Part shown: piece after piece, positions 1 through 5,867 of the stretch
How the letters are laid out: each line of letters begins with the position of its first letter
Position numbering within the stretch: the first letter of the stretch is position 1
Assembly: GCA_004376105.1 (NCBI GenBank)
Contig: SOKA01000044.1
Coordinates: forward strand, 1-14,630
Length of the DNA: 14,630 nt
DNA from: Dehalococcoidia bacterium
GTDB taxonomy: Bacteria > Chloroflexota > Dehalococcoidia > Dehalococcoidales > E44-bin46
Reading direction: 5' to 3'
Made by a program: the position numbers and the translations under genes
Notes under the pieces: generated by a model
What the model saw: only the letters and a program-made list of their open reading frames with translations
Database searches by the model: none
Told to the model about the DNA's origin: nothing

Positions 1-265
1 AGGTCATAAATGGCATATCACCAATCACCATCGCCCGCTTTGTACCTCTAACCACGGCTTTAGTGTGGTGTAGCATCTCCTCCACAGTTACCGGTATGGT
101 TGATTCATAACCAAGGACTACCATACCTAAGCTATCCCCGACCAGAATTAGTGGTATTCCCACCTCATCAATTATCCTAGCTGTGGAGTAATCATAGGCA
201 GTGAGCATGGTGATTTTCTCACCTTTTTGTTTCATATCCTTTACCTGATTTATCGTAATACGCAT
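1..265 (-). CDS. panB: Ketopantoate hydroxymethyltransferase, N-terminal part (cut by window edge)
   Basis: PanB transfers a hydroxymethyl group from 5,10-methylene-tetrahydrofolate to 2-ketoisovalerate, giving ketopantoate, the first committed step of pantothenate (coenzyme A) synthesis in the cytoplasm. Only the first 88 codons lie in the window; the gene runs off the left edge. The visible residues begin MRITINQVKDMKQKGEKITM and continue with the family signatures LTAYDYSTARIIDE, LVGDSLGMVVLGYEST and the HHTKAV segment; the Asp in VGDS and the one in IGDMPF are expected Mg/substrate ligands. The start ATG is preceded on the minus strand by TTAAGGAGAG, a strong ribosome binding site. It lies 49 bases downstream of the DUF2520 gene on the same strand, so the two are probably co-transcribed. 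panC and panD may follow outside the window. Confidence 0.95.
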   Translation of the reverse strand, partial: MRITINQVKDMKQKGEKITMLTAYDYSTARIIDEVGIPLILVGDSLGMVVLGYESTIPVTVEEMLHHTKAVVRGTKRAMVIGDMPFMT

Positions 266-314
266 TTGTTCTCTCCTTAAAAGGGCATAGCCTCCCCTCA
301 ATAATTGTTTTTAT

Positions 315-1178
315 CTAGTCGGGTTGTTTTAATATAGCTTTCAGTTCCTCAGCCTGGTGTTGATTTATCCTTCCCTTTGCCAGAGCAATAGGGATGGTCT
401 GTAGACCAAGCTCCCGATAGGTAGAAAGCAAGCTGGGAGCTACCTTTTGTAGAGCATGAAGATGTTTCCTAATAGTTCCGGTATCACCCCGGGCAATTGG
501 TCCGGTGAGACATTGAGGTATACCAGCAGTGTCAATATTATGAATTGTCCCTCGTATCAGCGGCAGCAGTGCCTGAGTTGCTTGATGCATTGGAATGTCA
601 AAGGTTTGCCACAAGTCAGCAGCTAATTTGACCAAGGTTACCAAGTAATTACAGGCAATAACTGCTGATGCATGATAAATTACCTTATCACTTGCCTTTA
701 GCTCAATCCAACGACCATCAAGAGCGGTAGCCATATCCTTAAGTGTTTTTAACAAAGGCTCCTCAGCCTCTAGGGCAAAGGTTGAGCCTAGCATATTTTC
801 TATAGCCTGTCCTACATTGGCAAAGGTCTGCAAAGGGTGAAAGACACCAACGTAGGCACCTAATTTTCTGGCTGGTTGTAGAATATCAGTTGAATCGGCA
901 CCGCTGCAGTGAATTACACTTTGCCCCTTATGCCACTTTATTTGAGATACTACGGGAGCGATAGTATCGTCGGGAGTAGTAATGAAGACAAGCTCGGCAG
1001 CATCAGCCACAGCTTGATTACTACTGACCGGGAGACAGCCACTAATTGCCCGAGCTAGATTTCTGGCTGAAGTTTGGCTCCGACTGGATACAGCTACTAC
1101 AGGGTAACCCTTATTGCTTAAACTAACCGATAGGGCAGTGCCTACCGTTCCAGCCCCAATAAATCCCAATTTAATCAT
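315..1178 (-). CDS. Rossmann-fold / DUF2520 oxidoreductase, possible ketopantoate reductase
   Basis: A 287-residue NAD(P)-binding protein of the family with an N-terminal Rossmann domain followed by a DUF2520 helical domain. The dinucleotide motif GAGTVG is at residues 8-13. The second strand ends in SSRS (31-34), a Ser/Arg pattern suggesting NADP(H). ITTPDD is near 67-72, HCSGA at 90-94 and HPLQTF at 114-119. YHASAVIACNYL in the second half is where related dehydrogenases place substrate and catalytic residues. The ATG has a strong purine-rich site (GGGGAGGGG) just upstream. The gene is first in the unit and panB follows 49 bases later. No panE-type ketopantoate reductase is visible, so this protein is a natural candidate for reducing ketopantoate to pantoate. 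That role is inferred from context and fold. Other small 2-keto or beta-hydroxy acid substrates are possible. Confidence 0.85.
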   Translation of the reverse strand: MIKLGFIGAGTVGTALSVSLSNKGYPVVAVSSRSQTSARNLARAISGCLPVSSNQAVADAAELVFITTPDDTIAPVVSQIKWHKGQSVIHCSGADSTDILQPARKLGAYVGVFHPLQTFANVGQAIENMLGSTFALEAEEPLLKTLKDMATALDGRWIELKASDKVIYHASAVIACNYLVTLVKLAADLWQTFDIPMHQATQALLPLIRGTIHNIDTAGIPQCLTGPIARGDTGTIRKHLHALQKVAPSLLSTYRELGLQTIPIALAKGRINQHQAEELKAILKQPD

Positions 1179-1208
1179 TTTAACCCCTCCCCTAAGCCAA
1201 ACTCATAT

Positions 1209-1243
1209 AAAAATGCCCTCTCCGACCCGCCAGAGAAGGCATT
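1209..1243 (-). terminator. Leader terminator (attenuator) before DUF2520-panB
   Basis: Read on the minus strand, AATGCC (1243-1238) pairs with GGCATT (1217-1212) and CTCT (1235-1232) with AGAG (1221-1218), with a TT bulge and a 10-base G-rich loop. The stem runs into five U residues (1213-1209). It sits between the predicted promoter and the gene start, about 30 bases before the DUF2520 ATG, so it would stop transcription before the gene unless opened. Its 5' arm (1241-1233) can instead pair with 1271-1263 upstream (8 of 9 positions), a competing antiterminator. Confidence 0.7.
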
Positions 1244-1254
1244 CAAAATACAAT

Positions 1255-1356
1255 TTAATTCTTGCCGTCTCGGTCGTGTCCGATCCAAGCGACTAAAGTT
1301 ATTAATAATAAAACTATTTTTAGAAGCTCACCGCCTAAATGGTCGATGGCTAACAA
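1255..1356 (-). CDS. Putative branched-chain leader peptide for DUF2520-panB
   Basis: A short reading frame in the 5' leader of the pantothenate unit ends at TAA (1257-1255). Its core is KIVLLLITLVAWI, with three consecutive Leu codons and nine Leu/Ile/Val in thirteen residues, followed by a polar tail GHDRDGKN. The antiterminator 5' arm (1271-1263) lies inside the tail codons, just after the Leu/Ile/Val run, which is the geometry of ilv/leu-type leader peptides. The start is uncertain. The coordinates given use TTG at 1356, the only usual start in frame, but it has no ribosome site and would lie about 8 bases from the predicted transcript start. A GGCGGTGA sequence (1335-1328) resembles a ribosome binding site and would fit a non-standard ATA start at 1317. 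The AT-rich TTA run could produce hydrophobic codons by chance. Confidence 0.45.
   Translation of the reverse strand: MLAIDHLGGELLKIVLLLITLVAWIGHDRDGKN
1263..1283 (-). promoter_or_regulatory. Protector stem and antiterminator 5' arm of the panB-side attenuator
   Basis: On the minus strand, TCGG (1283-1280) can pair with CCGA (1273-1270) around a 6-base loop. The overlapping segment GAGACGGCA (1271-1263) can pair with TGCCTTCTC (1241-1233), the 5' arm of the downstream terminator, with one C-T mismatch. The two pairings exclude each other, and the second excludes the terminator. A ribosome stalled in the upstream Leu/Ile/Val codons would cover the first arm and favour readthrough. The protector stem is only 4 bp, so it is the weakest part of the model. 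Confidence 0.5.
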
Positions 1357-1370
1357 TTATTCTTGATTTA

Positions 1371-1400
1371 AGTATATAAGGTTAATATCAATCTCGTCAA
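1371..1400 (-). promoter_or_regulatory. Predicted sigma-70 promoter for DUF2520-panB
   Basis: Minus-strand -35 TTGACG (1400-1395) and -10 TATACT (1376-1371), separated by 18 bases; each hexamer matches consensus at five of six positions. The expected transcript start is near 1364, giving a leader of about 185 bases that contains the putative leader peptide and terminator. Its -35 box lies four bases from the -35 box of the divergent aro promoter. Confidence 0.6.
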
Positions 1401-1404
1401 TGGG

Positions 1405-1433
1405 TTGACAAACTATATTTCTTGTGATAGGGT
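1405..1433 (+). promoter_or_regulatory. Predicted promoter of the aro operon
   Basis: A perfect -35 TTGACA (1405-1410) is followed after 17 bases by TAGGGT (1428-1433), a poor -10 helped by an upstream TG (1425-1426) in extended -10 position. The predicted start is near 1440, which leaves a 24-base untranslated stretch before the leader peptide ATG and about 240 bases before aroF. No other convincing -35/-10 pair was seen between here and aroF; TATAGT at 1455-1460 would start transcription inside the leader ORF. Confidence 0.55.
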
Positions 1434-1463
1434 TAGTTTAGAAAAAATTAGGTATATAGTAAT

Positions 1464-1562
1464 ATGTTAACTGATTCTGCCCTTCGTAAGTTATATTATA
1501 TGTATTTCACATTTCCAGGGCGCATAAGGTGCGCTTGGGAGAGTTTTAGTATGAAAAGGTAA
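1464..1562 (+). CDS. Aromatic leader peptide of the aro operon
   Basis: A 32-codon reading frame precedes the operon terminator. It opens at ATG 1464 and ends at TAA 1560-1562. Codons 11-17 (1494-1514) read YYMYFTF, five aromatic residues in seven. In all the peptide has three Tyr, three Phe and one Trp. This resembles known Phe/Tyr leader peptides of ribosome-mediated attenuators, whose translation reports the supply of charged tRNA. The next in-frame upstream codon set hits a stop (TAG 1449-1451), so ATG 1464 is the earliest start; AGG at 1450-1452 is a weak, slightly distant ribosome site. An internal ATG at 1500 would lose two Tyr codons. The stall codons end just before the first arm of a protector hairpin (from 1518). 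The single Trp codon (1536-1538) lies inside the antiterminator arm, so the signal should be Tyr/Phe rather than Trp. Confidence 0.75.
   Translation: MLTDSALRKLYYMYFTFPGRIRCAWESFSMKR
1518..1541 (+). promoter_or_regulatory. Protector hairpin and antiterminator 5' arm of the aro attenuator
   Basis: GCGCA (1520-1524) pairs with TGCGC (1530-1534) across a 5-base loop, extendable by two G-U pairs to 1518-1536. Overlapping it, GCTTGGGAG (1533-1541) is a perfect 9-base complement of CTCCCAAGC (1608-1616). That second segment covers four of the seven bases of the terminator 5' arm plus its loop. The three stems therefore form the classic 1:2, 2:3 and 3:4 alternatives. A ribosome waiting at the Tyr/Phe codons (to 1514) would mask the 1518-1524 arm, free 1533-1541 and let the antiterminator form. 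Confidence 0.75.
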
Positions 1563-1600
1563 ATACATCATAAGGTAGCAAATTTAGACTAGAAAAGTTC

Positions 1601-1634
1601 AAGGACCCTCCCAAGCCGGAGGGTTTTTCTGTTT
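1601..1634 (+). terminator. Intrinsic terminator (attenuator) in the aro leader
   Basis: ACCCTCC (1605-1611) and GGAGGGT (1618-1624) form a perfect 7-bp GC-rich stem with a 6-base loop, extendable by flanking G-U and A-U pairs to about 1601-1628. It is followed by TTTTTCTGTTTT. It lies about 50 bases upstream of the aroF ATG and downstream of the only promoter seen, so it must be bypassed for operon expression. Its 5' arm and loop are captured by the antiterminator at 1533-1541. Confidence 0.85.
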
Positions 1635-1683
1635 TAGATGTCCAGCTTCTAGTAAGGCTATAAAGAATTGGGGGAGATGAAAA

Positions 1684-2754
1684 ATGATAATAATGAAAAC
1701 TGATGCCACACAGGAACAAATAGCCCAGGTAGTAAAAGAAATAAAAAAATACGGACTAAGAGCCGATGTTTCCAAAGGAAAATACAGGACCGTGATTGGC
1801 TTAATTGGAGATGAGAGTAAAATACCATTTGCTCACTTTGCCGTTCTCCCCGGGGTGAAAGAGGCAATGACGGTTGAAACCCCCTATAAACTGATCAGTA
1901 GGGAATATAGTAAATTCTTTGAAAGGGAACGGGAACGTTTGGTAGTTAAAGTAGGCAACATTAAGATAGGTAGCGATGGGCCAATATTCATTGCCGGACC
2001 CTGCGCCGTGGAGAGCAAAGAACAGCTATTCAAAATTGCGGAAGGGGTAAAGAAGGCTGGGGCTCATATTCTGAGAGGAGGCATCTTTAAGCCAAGGAGC
2101 TCCGTTCACACTTTCCAAGGGCTAGGAGCTGCGGGTCGGGAAGAAGCAGAGGAGGCTTTAGAGTGGTTGCGTGAAGCCGGGAAAAGGTTTAAATTGCCAG
2201 TGGTAACCGAAGTAAGGGGGGAAGCACAAGTTGACTTAGCCGCAGAGTATGCTGATATGCTCCAAATAGGAGCCAGAAATATGTACAACCAAGACCTGCT
2301 AACAAAGGTAGCAAAGAAAAATAAGCCTGTTCTATTTAAAAGGCATTTCGGTGCTGGCATTGAAGAATTCTTATCTTTTGCTGAATATATCGCCGTCGAG
2401 GGCAACAAGAATATCATTTTATGTGAAAGAGGAGTACTACCCGTAGGCAAAGGAAAAAACTACACCAGATATACCCTTGACCTTGGTGCTGTCCCAGCGA
2501 TACAAAAAGAGACCTACCTACCGGTAGTTGTTGACCCCAGTCATGGGACTGGTCGCCGAGACCTTATCTTCAATATGAGTTGTGCCGCTATAGCCGCCGG
2601 TGCCAGTGGATTAATGATTGAGGTGCACTATAACCCAGCAGAAGCACTAGTTGATGCTCAGCAGGCAATTACGCCTGACGAACTTAAACAAGTCATCGAT
2701 GCCTGCCAAAGAATCCACAAACTGATTGTGCCTGGAAGAAATGAAGAAAGTTAA
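1684..2754 (+). CDS. aroF: 3-deoxy-7-phosphoheptulonate (DAHP) synthase, type I-beta with regulatory domain
   Basis: Condenses phosphoenolpyruvate with erythrose-4-phosphate to DAHP, the entry step of the shikimate pathway. The protein has 356 residues. Residues 1 to about 85 form a ferredoxin-like regulatory domain as in the Thermotoga maritima enzyme, where it mediates Tyr/Phe inhibition. The rest is the TIM-barrel catalytic domain. Signatures seen are GPCAVES (metal/PEP site), GGIFKPRSS, ILCERG and DPSHGTGRRD. The usual KRG motif before the ILCERG strand reads KRHFG here, and the loop after ILCERG contains GKGKNYTRYTLDL. The start at 1684 is supported by GGGGGAG (1670-1676) seven bases upstream; a second in-frame ATG lies three codons later. 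It is the first gene of the operon and follows the aromatic attenuator, so both transcription and enzyme activity are likely tied to aromatic amino acid supply. Confidence 0.95.
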   Translation: MIIMKTDATQEQIAQVVKEIKKYGLRADVSKGKYRTVIGLIGDESKIPFAHFAVLPGVKEAMTVETPYKLISREYSKFFERERERLVVKVGNIKIGSDGPIFIAGPCAVESKEQLFKIAEGVKKAGAHILRGGIFKPRSSVHTFQGLGAAGREEAEEALEWLREAGKRFKLPVVTEVRGEAQVDLAAEYADMLQIGARNMYNQDLLTKVAKKNKPVLFKRHFGAGIEEFLSFAEYIAVEGNKNIILCERGVLPVGKGKNYTRYTLDLGAVPAIQKETYLPVVVDPSHGTGRRDLIFNMSCAAIAAGASGLMIEVHYNPAEALVDAQQAITPDELKQVIDACQRIHKLIVPGRNEES

Positions 2755-3829
2755 GGTAAGACTAGGCAGTAATAGCTACGAGATCCATATAGGTTCAGGG
2801 ATACTTATGCACACCGGGCGCCAGTTAAAAGAAAATGGGTTTACCGGTAGTCTAGTAATTATCACCAACCCCATAGTGAAAGGGCTATATGGTGATGCTC
2901 TAAAGCAGAATCTTACTAGAGAGGATTTCAGGGTAATTATTTTGCAGGTTCCTGATGGAGAAGAGCAAAAATCATTGGAGGTCGCAGGTAGATTATACAA
3001 TGAATTAACCAATTTCTATGCTGAAAGGACAACACCTATTTTAGCTTTAGGCGGTGGGGTTATCGGAGACCTGGCAGGGTTTGTTGCCGCCACATATTTG
3101 CGGGGTGTGCCGCTCATACAAATACCAACTACCCTGCTAGCACAGGCCGATAGCAGCATCGGGGGTAAGGTGGCAATAGACCACGGCCAACTGAAAAATA
3201 AAATCGGGGTATTCTATCAGCCAAAGTTAGTAATTACAGATATCGATACCTTGAGAACGCTTGACACTAAAACACTCATTGATGGACTAGCCGAAGTCAT
3301 AAAATGTGCCGTAATTCGAGATAAAGAGCTTTTCACCTATATTGAGGGGAACCTTGATAAGATAAAATCGCTTGATGACAGAGCGCTTGAGGAGATTGTT
3401 TTCAGGTCGGCTAAAATTAAAGCCGAAATAGTTGAAAAAGATGAGAAGGATTTAGGCTTAAGAGCTATCTTGAACTATGGTCATACGGTAGGGCATGCCA
3501 TTGAATCGGCTTCAGATTTCAAAGTAGAACACGCCGAGGCGGTGACTATCGGGATGCTAGCTGCGGCAAAAATTTCAAACAAGATGGGAATACTTGACAA
3601 AAATGAACTGCTCAGGTTAAAGAGCCTTATCGAAAGAGCCGGCCTGCCCACAAGAATTCCAAAGCTTAAGGTAGAAAAGATAATCCAGGCGATAAAACAT
3701 GATAAAAAGATTTTGAGGGGCAAGATAAGATTTGTCTTACTCAAATCGATAGGAAGCGTGTTTATCACCGACGAAGTAAGCCTATCTTTAGTAGAGCAGA
3801 TTTTGGTAGATTGGAATGAAGAGACCTAA
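2741..3829 (+). CDS. aroB: 3-dehydroquinate synthase
   Basis: Converts DAHP to 3-dehydroquinate, an NAD- and zinc-dependent cyclisation. The protein has 362 residues counted from ATG 2741. The nucleotide-binding signature GGGVIGDLAGF is at 104-114, followed by the family block LRGVPLIQIPTTLLAQADSS and GGKVAID. Zinc ligands are E185 (LAEVIK), H248 (NYGHTVGH) and H264 (HAEAV). An in-frame TTG at 2726 would add five residues but has no better ribosome site and reads MCLEE, unlike the family start; the ATG followed by KKVKVRLGSNSYEIHIGSG was preferred. The gene overlaps the end of aroF by 14 bases in another frame, so its translation is likely coupled to aroF. Confidence 0.96.
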   Translation: MKKVKVRLGSNSYEIHIGSGILMHTGRQLKENGFTGSLVIITNPIVKGLYGDALKQNLTREDFRVIILQVPDGEEQKSLEVAGRLYNELTNFYAERTTPILALGGGVIGDLAGFVAATYLRGVPLIQIPTTLLAQADSSIGGKVAIDHGQLKNKIGVFYQPKLVITDIDTLRTLDTKTLIDGLAEVIKCAVIRDKELFTYIEGNLDKIKSLDDRALEEIVFRSAKIKAEIVEKDEKDLGLRAILNYGHTVGHAIESASDFKVEHAEAVTIGMLAAAKISNKMGILDKNELLRLKSLIERAGLPTRIPKLKVEKIIQAIKHDKKILRGKIRFVLLKSIGSVFITDEVSLSLVEQILVDWNEET

Positions 3830-4514
3830 AATTTGCGCTGTTATAGTAAGTAAAGATTTAGAGGCAATAAAGGCAATCGAACAATCTATTGAATTATTTG
3901 AGGTTCGAATAGACCTCATCGGTGACGGTTGGCAAGAATTGGTTAAGCAACTTAACAAACCCTGGATAGCTTGTAATAGGAGTGCCGAGGAGGGAGGCAG
4001 ATGGGAGGAGGATGAAGCAAGAAGAATAGAGGAGCTTGTTAAAGCAATCGAGCTGGGGGCAAACATAGTTGATATTGAACTTGAGACGAGAAACTTAGAG
4101 GAAGCTATACCACTTATCAAGAAGAGGGCAAAATGCCTCTTGTCATTTCATGAATTGGAGAAAACGCCCTCTCTTGATAGGATGAAAGGAATTATCCAAA
4201 GGCAATTGGAAGTGGGTGCCGATATATGTAAGGTGATTACTACTGCGCAAAGGTTTGAGGATAACCTGACCGTTTTGCAACTCATCGCAGAGTTCCCCAA
4301 AACAAAAATGGTTTCGTTTGCCATGGGCTCTTTGGGCCTTGCCAGCCGAATTCTTTGTCCACTGGTTGGTGGAGATTTTACCTATGCCTCAACTGAAAAA
4401 GGCAAAGAATCTGCCCCTGGCCAGATAACGGTAAGGAACTTAAGAACAATTTATGAAATGGTGGCAAGATGGGAAATAGGGTCATATCAGGAAAAACACG
4501 AATCTGTGGAATAA
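3816..4514 (+). CDS. aroD: 3-dehydroquinate dehydratase, type I
   Basis: Dehydrates 3-dehydroquinate to 3-dehydroshikimate through a Schiff-base lysine. The 232-residue length is normal for type I enzymes. Visible family features are E29-x-R31 (FEVRIDL), DIELE around 86-90, the catalytic His H112 in SFHELEKTP, the Schiff-base K139 in DICKVITTA, R178 in SRIL, and the closing loop SAPGQITV with Q203. It is the class I barrel enzyme, not the small dodecameric type II AroQ found in many bacteria. The ATG lies inside the last codons of aroB (14-base overlap) with only GGAATGAAG-like purines nearby, so translation probably depends on ribosomes finishing aroB. Its 3' end overlaps aroE by 46 bases. 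Confidence 0.95.
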   Translation: MKRPKICAVIVSKDLEAIKAIEQSIELFEVRIDLIGDGWQELVKQLNKPWIACNRSAEEGGRWEEDEARRIEELVKAIELGANIVDIELETRNLEEAIPLIKKRAKCLLSFHELEKTPSLDRMKGIIQRQLEVGADICKVITTAQRFEDNLTVLQLIAEFPKTKMVSFAMGSLGLASRILCPLVGGDFTYASTEKGKESAPGQITVRNLRTIYEMVARWEIGSYQEKHESVE

Positions 4515-5347
4515 TAGGCGACCCCATAGAGCATACTATGTCGCCAGTGATGCATAATGCTGCCTTTAACCAGCTGGGTATAGATTATCTTTATGTCCCT
4601 TTCCGAGTAAGGAAAGAAGAATTAGGCAAGGCTATCGGAGGGATGAGAGCCCTGAATATAAGAGGACTAAATGTTACCATACCCCATAAGGTGGCCGTCA
4701 TCCCGTTTCTGGATGAGTTAGACCCACTGGCGGAGAAGATAAACGCAGTTAATACTATAGCCAATGACGAAGGGATTTTGACAGGTTACAATACAGATGC
4801 CACAGGATTTTTGCAAGCTCTACTGGACAGGGAAGTCGAGCTAGAGGGGAAAAACATGGTCATTCTGGGTGCGGGTGGCGCATCAAGAGCAATTTCTTTT
4901 ATTCTTGCCGAAAGAGGTGCTCATCTGATTATCCTCAACCGTCTATTGGAATTAGATTGGGCAGAGGAGCTGGCTAGTAGGATTTCACAGATCTTCACCA
5001 AAGAAGTTGAAGCCTTAGAACTGACTGACGAAAATCTGGTAAAGGTATTAGAAAAGGCTGATATTTTAGTTAATGCTACAAGTGTGGGAATGAGCCCAAA
5101 TGTTGATGAGATTCCGGTTCCGGCCAACCTGCTCAAGCCGTCTCTTATTGTTTTCGATATTGTGTATAATCCGATCAAGACAAGGTTACTGAGAGAAGCC
5201 GAGGCGGCTGGTGCCGAAACCATAGGTGGGCTTGATATGCTTGTCTGGCAAGGGGCTCTAGCCTTTGAGAAGTGGACTGGTCTGAAAGCCCCGGTCGAAC
5301 TGATGAAAAAAGAAGCTATTAAGGTGTTAGAAGGACGTGAAAACTAG
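4469..5347 (+). CDS. aroE: Shikimate dehydrogenase (NADP+)
   Basis: Reduces 3-dehydroshikimate to shikimate with NADPH. The protein has 292 residues. The shikimate-binding N-terminal region contains GDPIEHTMSPVMHN (17-30), where HTMSP replaces the more common HSLSP. The catalytic Lys K74 lies in NVTIPHK, followed by INAVNT (N95) and GYNTDATG with D110. The nucleotide-binding motif GAGGAS is at 134-139, and the following strand ends in NR (157-158), consistent with NADP. NATSVGM and the C-terminal WQGALAFE Gln motif are also present. ATG 4469 is the only usual start upstream of the conserved CGIIGDP block, which forces an unusually long 46-base overlap with aroD. aroK begins 11 bases before the aroE stop codon. 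Confidence 0.95.
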   Translation: MGNRVISGKTRICGIIGDPIEHTMSPVMHNAAFNQLGIDYLYVPFRVRKEELGKAIGGMRALNIRGLNVTIPHKVAVIPFLDELDPLAEKINAVNTIANDEGILTGYNTDATGFLQALLDREVELEGKNMVILGAGGASRAISFILAERGAHLIILNRLLELDWAEELASRISQIFTKEVEALELTDENLVKVLEKADILVNATSVGMSPNVDEIPVPANLLKPSLIVFDIVYNPIKTRLLREAEAAGAETIGGLDMLVWQGALAFEKWTGLKAPVELMKKEAIKVLEGREN

Positions 5348-5867
5348 TATCGCTCTGATAGGTTTCATGGGGACGGGGAAAACTGCAGTTGGCAAAGCTC
5401 TGGCGGAGAAGCTGGGTAAGGGATTCGTTGAGCTGGATCCTTTGATTGAGCAGAAGGCGGAGAAAACTATACCCGAGATATTCAAGCAGGATGGTGAGAT
5501 AGCTTTTCGGGAACTCGAGATGGAGGTCACCAAGGAAGTTTCCAAGGGTAAAAATCTGGTTATTGCTTGTGGTGGTGGGGTAGTCCTTAATAAAATAAAC
5601 ATTGACCGGCTGAGGAAGGAATCCATAATAGTTTACCTCAGCGCGTCCCCAAGAGTAATACTAAAACGGATATCAAACGATGCTGAAGAAAGGCCGCTCC
5701 TCGAAGTAGCTAACCCCACCCTAACTATCCGGGAACTTTTAAGATTTCGTAAGCCATTTTATGAACGGGCTGCCGATATCACAATAAATACCTCAAAACT
5801 GGATATTGACACTGTCGTTGAGCAAATAATAAGCAAAGTGAAAGCGGATGAAAGTTTCAGTTGGTAA
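5337..5867 (+). CDS. aroK: Shikimate kinase
   Basis: Phosphorylates shikimate at the 3-hydroxyl using ATP. The protein has 176 residues, the usual length. The Walker A loop GFMGTGKT is at 9-16. Shikimate-binding residues are D34 (in FVELD, where the more common DxD appears as ELD), R58 (FRELE) and the GGG loop at 79-81 (CGGGVV). ERPLL contributes the lid arginine and FRKPFYERAA the adenine-side arginine. The start is a GTG at 5337 with AAGGA (5331-5335) immediately upstream; the next Met is inside the P-loop, so GTG must be used. It overlaps aroE by 11 bases and aroA by 20 bases. Confidence 0.95.
   Translation: MKTSIALIGFMGTGKTAVGKALAEKLGKGFVELDPLIEQKAEKTIPEIFKQDGEIAFRELEMEVTKEVSKGKNLVIACGGGVVLNKINIDRLRKESIIVYLSASPRVILKRISNDAEERPLLEVANPTLTIRELLRFRKPFYERAADITINTSKLDIDTVVEQIISKVKADESFSW

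Noticed and set aside
1114..1296. A 60-codon plus-strand frame spanning the DUF2520 start
   Set aside because: No ribosome site or motif; it overlaps the conserved N-terminus of DUF2520 and the opposite-strand leader structures.
1179..1683. T-box riboswitch in either leader
   Set aside because: No T-box-like conserved segment or specifier stem was seen; short peptide frames with biased codons plus simple alternative stems explain both leaders better.
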